64,000 nucleotides of DNA, taken from the NCBI GenBank assembly GCA_029261295.1, contig JAJDBP010000009.1, positions 62,001 to 126,000 of the forward strand, in the 5' to 3' direction. This document shows positions 60,234 to 64,000 of the stretch, one piece after another. Source of the DNA: Nitrospirales bacterium. GTDB taxonomy: Bacteria; Nitrospirota; Nitrospiria; Nitrospirales; UBA8639. Each line of letters begins with the position of its first letter. Within the stretch, counting starts at the first letter, position 1. Under the pieces are notes generated by a model, which searched no databases, was not told the DNA's origin, and worked only from the letters and a program-made list of their open reading frames with translations. The translations under genes were made by a program, and so were the position numbers.

Positions 60234-62510
60234 ATGTCTCCACAGGAATGGTTAAAAGTACTGAAAACCGCCTATCTTCAGGGCTATATTCGTCGAGGTG
60301 GCTCGTCGGTCAAGTTTGTGGTGGTTGAAGAAGCAGAAGACACCAACGCTGTGGTTTCTGGGGTTGGGGAAATAGCCCAGGAGGAAGGGTTTGTCACCAT
60401 TGAAGCCGACTCTCGGCAGACCAAGGTTCAGCTCATTGATTTGTTATTCCAGGAAATGGCCAAGCAAGTAGATTGGGAAGTGTTGGCCTATGACTGTGTG
60501 AAGAAACTTTTCCAGGAGAATCAACGACACATTCCAGGTACGCGCGAGGAATGTAGCTGGCGGTCCTTAGCGGAAGCGAATAGTTGTGATGAAGCCACGA
60601 TTCAACGTGATGTGAATTCGTGGTTAGAACGCAGTTTGTTCCAAGATTTTCAAATGAGTCGGGAATTTCGGTTGGCCATGATTCAATTATGCCTAGCCCA
60701 ACTCGACCCTTCGGGACGTGATTCTAAAGAGGCCGGAGCGATCCAGTCGTGGCTTCGTGGGGAATTGCGCCAGATGTCTGCGCTGAAGAAACTCCTGATT
60801 TTCCAAAAGGTCACTCGCAGCAATGCCAGGGATTTAATTGCTTCGTTTGCACATTGGGTACGTCTGCTTGGAAAGCCCGGAGTGGTGTTAACTATTGATA
60901 TTTCTGCTTTCTTAGGCAAGAAGGGGGTTGATCCGAAATCCCTGAGTTATTCTCCTTCGGCAGTCATGGATGCGTATGAAATGTTACGGCAGTTTATTGA
61001 TGGCAGTGATGACATGGAAGGCCTGTTGTTAGTCGTGGTCACGCCAAAAACATTTTTGACCGATCAACGATTAGGGCTGAATCGATATGAAGCGTTGAAG
61101 CTAAGAATTTGGGATGATGTCCGCGATAAAACCCGCCCGAATCCGTTTGCGCCAATGGTTCGAATGACCGAGGCAACGGCTCAATTTGAAGAGAATCGAT
61201 TAGCGGCTCGAGTGGGAAGTCGGAAGGATGATGTTCAACACCAGCGAGTCATTGAGTCTCTTCGCGCTGGAGTTCCCAGTCCAGGAGCCGTCAAAGCTTT
61301 GGGTTGTCCTCAACCTACGGTCAAATCAAAGTTCCAGCAGGTGTTGCAGGATGCTCAAGATAGTATTCATAAAGGGTGGACCACGAAGGGGTTGCTCATT
61401 GAAGGTGGTTTTGGCACGGGGAAATCCCATCTATTGGAATCACTGCGACATATGGCTCTTGAGTCCAAGTTTGTGTGTAGTAAAGTGGTGATTAGTAAAG
61501 AAACCCCCTTGTATAGCCCGGCTTTAATGTTCCGAGCGGCCATTGGGGCTGCCGATATTCCCCAAAAACGAGGGGATGCCTTAGCTGAAGTGGCAGCAGA
61601 TTTGAATTTTAAAAGTCCTCAATATGCAGAATTTTATGAGTGGGTCCATCGTCAAGGCGGAGAGATTGATGGTCGATTTGCCGCGACCTTATTTCTCTAT
61701 GAACGGATGGTGAATGATCCCGAACTGAGTCATCGGATGATTCGATTTTGGGCCGGTGATCCGTTAACGGATGCTGAGATTAAACGATACCTCAAGTCTT
61801 GCGATGCCAATGTGACCTACCGTTTTGAACGCGTGTCCCCTATGGAAATGGCCTTGCAACGGTTTAAATTTGTCTCCCGGCTCATGATTGCAGCAGGGTA
61901 TTCTGGATGGATTTTACTCATCGATGAAGCCGAAATTATTGGCCGCTATTCCTTTAAGCAGCGAGCCCAATCTTACGCGGAATTAGCACGATGGTTAGGG
62001 CGACTCGAGGCGTCGAGTTTTGCGGACTTGGGGTATAAATCTGGGTTGGCGGCCGTCATGGCGTTGACTGATGATTTCCAAAGCGCAATCTTAGAGGAAA
62101 AGGGTGATCGAGAAAAAGTTCCAGAAAAGCTGAGGGAAACCGGCTCGGAGACTGATCTTGTTTTGTCTCGTCAGGCAGAACAGGGTATGCGATTAATCGA
62201 GTGCGAGCGGATTCCGTTAGTGGGACCCTACGATCAATTGGTGGAAGATATTTATCATAAAATACGCGCCATTCATGGGGCGGCCTATGGATGGGAACCT
62301 CCTCAGGTTCCGACGATTGAACGCTTGTCGAGTACGCGGATGCGTGAATATGTCAAAGGGTGGATTACCGAGTGGGATCTCAAGCGATTGGATCCCGATC
62401 AGCAAGTGGAAATTGAGTTGACGGAAATCAAACAAGATTATTCCGAAGATATTGAGTTGGAAGGTTCTCAGGAAGAAGCCTTGCAACCGGCCCTTGCAGA
62501 ATCTCCCTAG
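60234..62510 (+). CDS. DUF2791 (BrxC/BrxD-family) large P-loop ATPase, paralogue 2
   Basis: A 758-residue paralogue of the ATPase at 25834 without its disordered leader. The N-terminal half (about 1-330) opens with PQEWLKVLKTAYLQGYIRRGGSSVKFVV, a strand-loop where an active member would have Walker A but only GGSS appears. The C-terminal half has LRAGVPSPGAVKALGCPQPTVK, Walker A GGFGTGKS (391-398), VVISKETPLY and Walker B ILLIDE (560-565) followed by AEIIGRY. The tail is acidic. AAAGGG lies about eight bases before the ATG. The next gene is a close relative 102 bases downstream, so the two may form a hetero-oligomer. It probably drives an ATP-dependent step of a DNA-related system. Confidence 0.82.
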   Translation: MSPQEWLKVLKTAYLQGYIRRGGSSVKFVVVEEAEDTNAVVSGVGEIAQEEGFVTIEADSRQTKVQLIDLLFQEMAKQVDWEVLAYDCVKKLFQENQRHIPGTREECSWRSLAEANSCDEATIQRDVNSWLERSLFQDFQMSREFRLAMIQLCLAQLDPSGRDSKEAGAIQSWLRGELRQMSALKKLLIFQKVTRSNARDLIASFAHWVRLLGKPGVVLTIDISAFLGKKGVDPKSLSYSPSAVMDAYEMLRQFIDGSDDMEGLLLVVVTPKTFLTDQRLGLNRYEALKLRIWDDVRDKTRPNPFAPMVRMTEATAQFEENRLAARVGSRKDDVQHQRVIESLRAGVPSPGAVKALGCPQPTVKSKFQQVLQDAQDSIHKGWTTKGLLIEGGFGTGKSHLLESLRHMALESKFVCSKVVISKETPLYSPALMFRAAIGAADIPQKRGDALAEVAADLNFKSPQYAEFYEWVHRQGGEIDGRFAATLFLYERMVNDPELSHRMIRFWAGDPLTDAEIKRYLKSCDANVTYRFERVSPMEMALQRFKFVSRLMIAAGYSGWILLIDEAEIIGRYSFKQRAQSYAELARWLGRLEASSFADLGYKSGLAAVMALTDDFQSAILEEKGDREKVPEKLRETGSETDLVLSRQAEQGMRLIECERIPLVGPYDQLVEDIYHKIRAIHGAAYGWEPPQVPTIERLSSTRMREYVKGWITEWDLKRLDPDQQVEIELTEIKQDYSEDIELEGSQEEALQPALAESP

Positions 62511-62612
62511 TTGGATGACTCGTCAGCTTGCCTGGATGTTCTGATGATCTAGGTCAGTAGGACCTAAGTGGGTTGAGCTTTCCTTAAATTCCCAAGCTAA
62601 AGGATTTGTATT

Positions 62613-64000
62613 ATGGAGTTACGGCCTCAGGAATGGTTTCAGACGATTCAACAAGAATATCTCCAACGGTTTGTGGGGCAGGGTGGGTCGTCGGTGAAAT
62701 TTGTAGTGACACCTTCCGACGCGGATCGGGTGCTTGTCCAGGATCAATTGTTGGCATTGGCAGAGAAAGAACACTATGCCTGTGTCCGGGTGGATGCCAA
62801 AGAAACGAAGATCCATATGATGGATAAATTTTTCCATCAGGTCTCTCGTCGTGTTCCCTGGAATGACTTGGCCTCTCAATTCGTCCGACGATTACTTCAA
62901 GAAAACGGTTATCAAATCCCTGAAGGGAAAGAGGATTTTTCCATGGCTGGGGTGGCTCGGATGAATGAACGAGCGGAACCCTTATTGCGAAGAGATTTAA
63001 ACACGTGGTTGGAAAGGGCGATTTATCATGACACGCAGATGTGTCAAGAATTCCGAATGGCCATGATTCGTCTGTGTTTGGGGCAAATGGATTCTGGAGC
63101 AGAAAGTCCATTCATGACCGAACCGGTGAAGGCTTGGTTGTGCGGAGAATTGCGTCAGATTTCATCTCTGAAAGAAGCGTTAATTTTTCAAAAGATTGTC
63201 AGGACGAATGCCCGGTATATGTTTGCGTCATTATCCCGCTGGTTTCGACTTGTTGGGAAAACGGGTTTAGTGGTGTCATTGGATTTGAGTCGCTGTTTGG
63301 AAAGTAAAAAGGCGACTTCTCCCGAGGGCCTCTATTATGGAGTGTCTGCCACGCTGGATGCGTATGAAATGTTACGACAGTTTATTGATGGCACGGATGA
63401 ATTAGAAAGTCTCTTATTGGTGGTATCCGTTCCTCCAGGGTTCCTAACGGATACGAAACGAGGTCTCAGTCGATATGAGGCGTTGAAATTGCGTATTTGG
63501 GATGAAGTACGCGATCGACAATATCAAAACCCCTTAGGAGCGTTGATTCGATTAGGAGCAACCCCAAAGGACGAAGGCGAGGTGGGTGTTTCAGAGGATC
63601 ATTTTAGTCAAACGTCTATGGCTAATGGTGATGTGAGCCATCAACGGACCATGGAGGCCTTACGATCGGGCGTGCCCAATCGAGATGTGGTGAAGGTATT
63701 GGGGAGTCATCAGCCTGATCTCGAAGGAAAATTTCGGCGAATGTTGCAACAAATGCCCGATCAGGCTGCTCAAGGGGTTTCCACGAAAGGTCTGGTGATT
63801 GAGGGAGGGTTTGGGAGTGGGAAGTCCCATTTGCTGAAAGCGTTACAGCATGTGGCCATTGAGCAACAGTTTGTCTGTAGCCCCATTGTTATTAGTAAGG
63901 AAACTCCTTTCTATAATGTGGCGACCTTGTTTCGGGCAGCCATGAATGATGCCATTGTCCCTGGGAAACAGGGTGATGCGTTAACAGAAGTTGCAGGAGA
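62613..64000 (+). CDS. DUF2791 (BrxC/BrxD-family) ATPase, paralogue 3, cut by window end
   Basis: An open frame of 462 complete codons runs from ATG 62613 to the window edge with no stop. AAAGGA lies eight bases upstream. The protein opens with LRPQEWFQTIQQEYLQRFVG, matches the same N-terminal half (KIHMMDKFFHQVSRRVPWNDL, GYQIPEGKEDF, NERAEPLLRRD), and reaches LRSGVPNRDVVKVLGS and Walker A GGFGSGKS (398-405), then ISKETPFY. The Walker B region is beyond the window. It is more similar to the distant 25834 paralogue than to its neighbour at 60234, so duplication and dispersal happened after the two types diverged. Confidence 0.85.
   Translation, partial: MELRPQEWFQTIQQEYLQRFVGQGGSSVKFVVTPSDADRVLVQDQLLALAEKEHYACVRVDAKETKIHMMDKFFHQVSRRVPWNDLASQFVRRLLQENGYQIPEGKEDFSMAGVARMNERAEPLLRRDLNTWLERAIYHDTQMCQEFRMAMIRLCLGQMDSGAESPFMTEPVKAWLCGELRQISSLKEALIFQKIVRTNARYMFASLSRWFRLVGKTGLVVSLDLSRCLESKKATSPEGLYYGVSATLDAYEMLRQFIDGTDELESLLLVVSVPPGFLTDTKRGLSRYEALKLRIWDEVRDRQYQNPLGALIRLGATPKDEGEVGVSEDHFSQTSMANGDVSHQRTMEALRSGVPNRDVVKVLGSHQPDLEGKFRRMLQQMPDQAAQGVSTKGLVIEGGFGSGKSHLLKALQHVAIEQQFVCSPIVISKETPFYNVATLFRAAMNDAIVPGKQGDALTEVAG

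Noticed and set aside
62611-63111. A 166-codon minus-strand frame over the truncated ATPase
   Set aside because: It is antisense to a well-supported ATPase coding region that aligns with two paralogues; the antisense product has no recognisable motif.
59276-64000. A complete BREX system
   Set aside because: Only the DUF2791-type ATPases are present. No pglX methyltransferase, pglZ phosphatase, brxL protease or brxA/brxB gene is in the window, so the name BREX is not justified.

Overview
The window looks like chromosome of a Gram-negative (diderm) bacterium. It carries lpxC (lipid A), a TonB-dependent outer-membrane receptor, several lipoproteins with lipoboxes, an outer-membrane-barrel-like protein and many c-di-GMP signalling proteins. 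Base composition is close to balanced. The mix of a TIGR03790 protein, a GlnRS, HDOD/GGDEF/HD-GYP regulators, a DUF4347 giant protein and DUF2791-type ATPases would fit a Nitrospirota (Nitrospira-like) genome. That placement is inference from gene content; no rRNA or other phylogenetic marker is present to settle it, and I found no tRNA, CRISPR array or insertion sequence.

Layout. (1) 1-14.4 kb: a giant modular surface protein of more than 4,270 residues, open at the left window edge, built from a DUF4347 domain, LamG-like and cadherin-like modules, two right-handed beta-helix arrays and four 119-residue repeats. It is translationally coupled (ATGA overlap) to a membrane-bound PAS-GGDEF diguanylate cyclase with an intact product-inhibition site, so adhesion and c-di-GMP synthesis appear linked. 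(2) 14.4-24 kb: TIGR04255, HDOD, DUF3422, a YheT-like hydrolase, a cytochrome c-like protein, small envelope proteins, a degenerate nuclease-fold protein and glnS. (3) 24-28.4 kb: a candidate small membrane peptide, a DUF6499/DUF2285-like protein and a large DUF2791 (BrxC/BrxD-family) ATPase. (4) 28.6-59 kb: mostly housekeeping and envelope genes, including ogt, ettA, purE, lpxC, a primary-type sigma factor, a TrkA-like protein, trmI and pyrE, mixed with further c-di-GMP regulators (GGDEF, HDOD, HD-GYP). (5) 59.3-64 kb: a 292-residue protein of unknown family followed by two tandem DUF2791-type ATPases, the second cut off by the right edge.

The best candidate for an undescribed system is region 5 together with region 3. 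Three paralogous ATPases each have an N-terminal half that resembles the same ATPase fold without a Walker A motif, and a C-terminal half with good Walker A and (where visible) Walker B motifs. None of the diagnostic BREX genes (pglX, pglZ, brxL) is in the window, so this is a BREX-related ATPase pair in a different setting. The remaining operon members probably lie beyond base 64000.

Among non-coding features, the most notable is a dispersed intergenic element present twice in full (33.7 and 58.0 kb) and once as an inverted fragment (57.15 kb). Its hairpin stems covary between copies while the CCGAAA loop is conserved. There are also several hairpins between convergent genes, one orphan terminator that may end a small RNA, and a palindrome next to an HTH gene that may be its operator.
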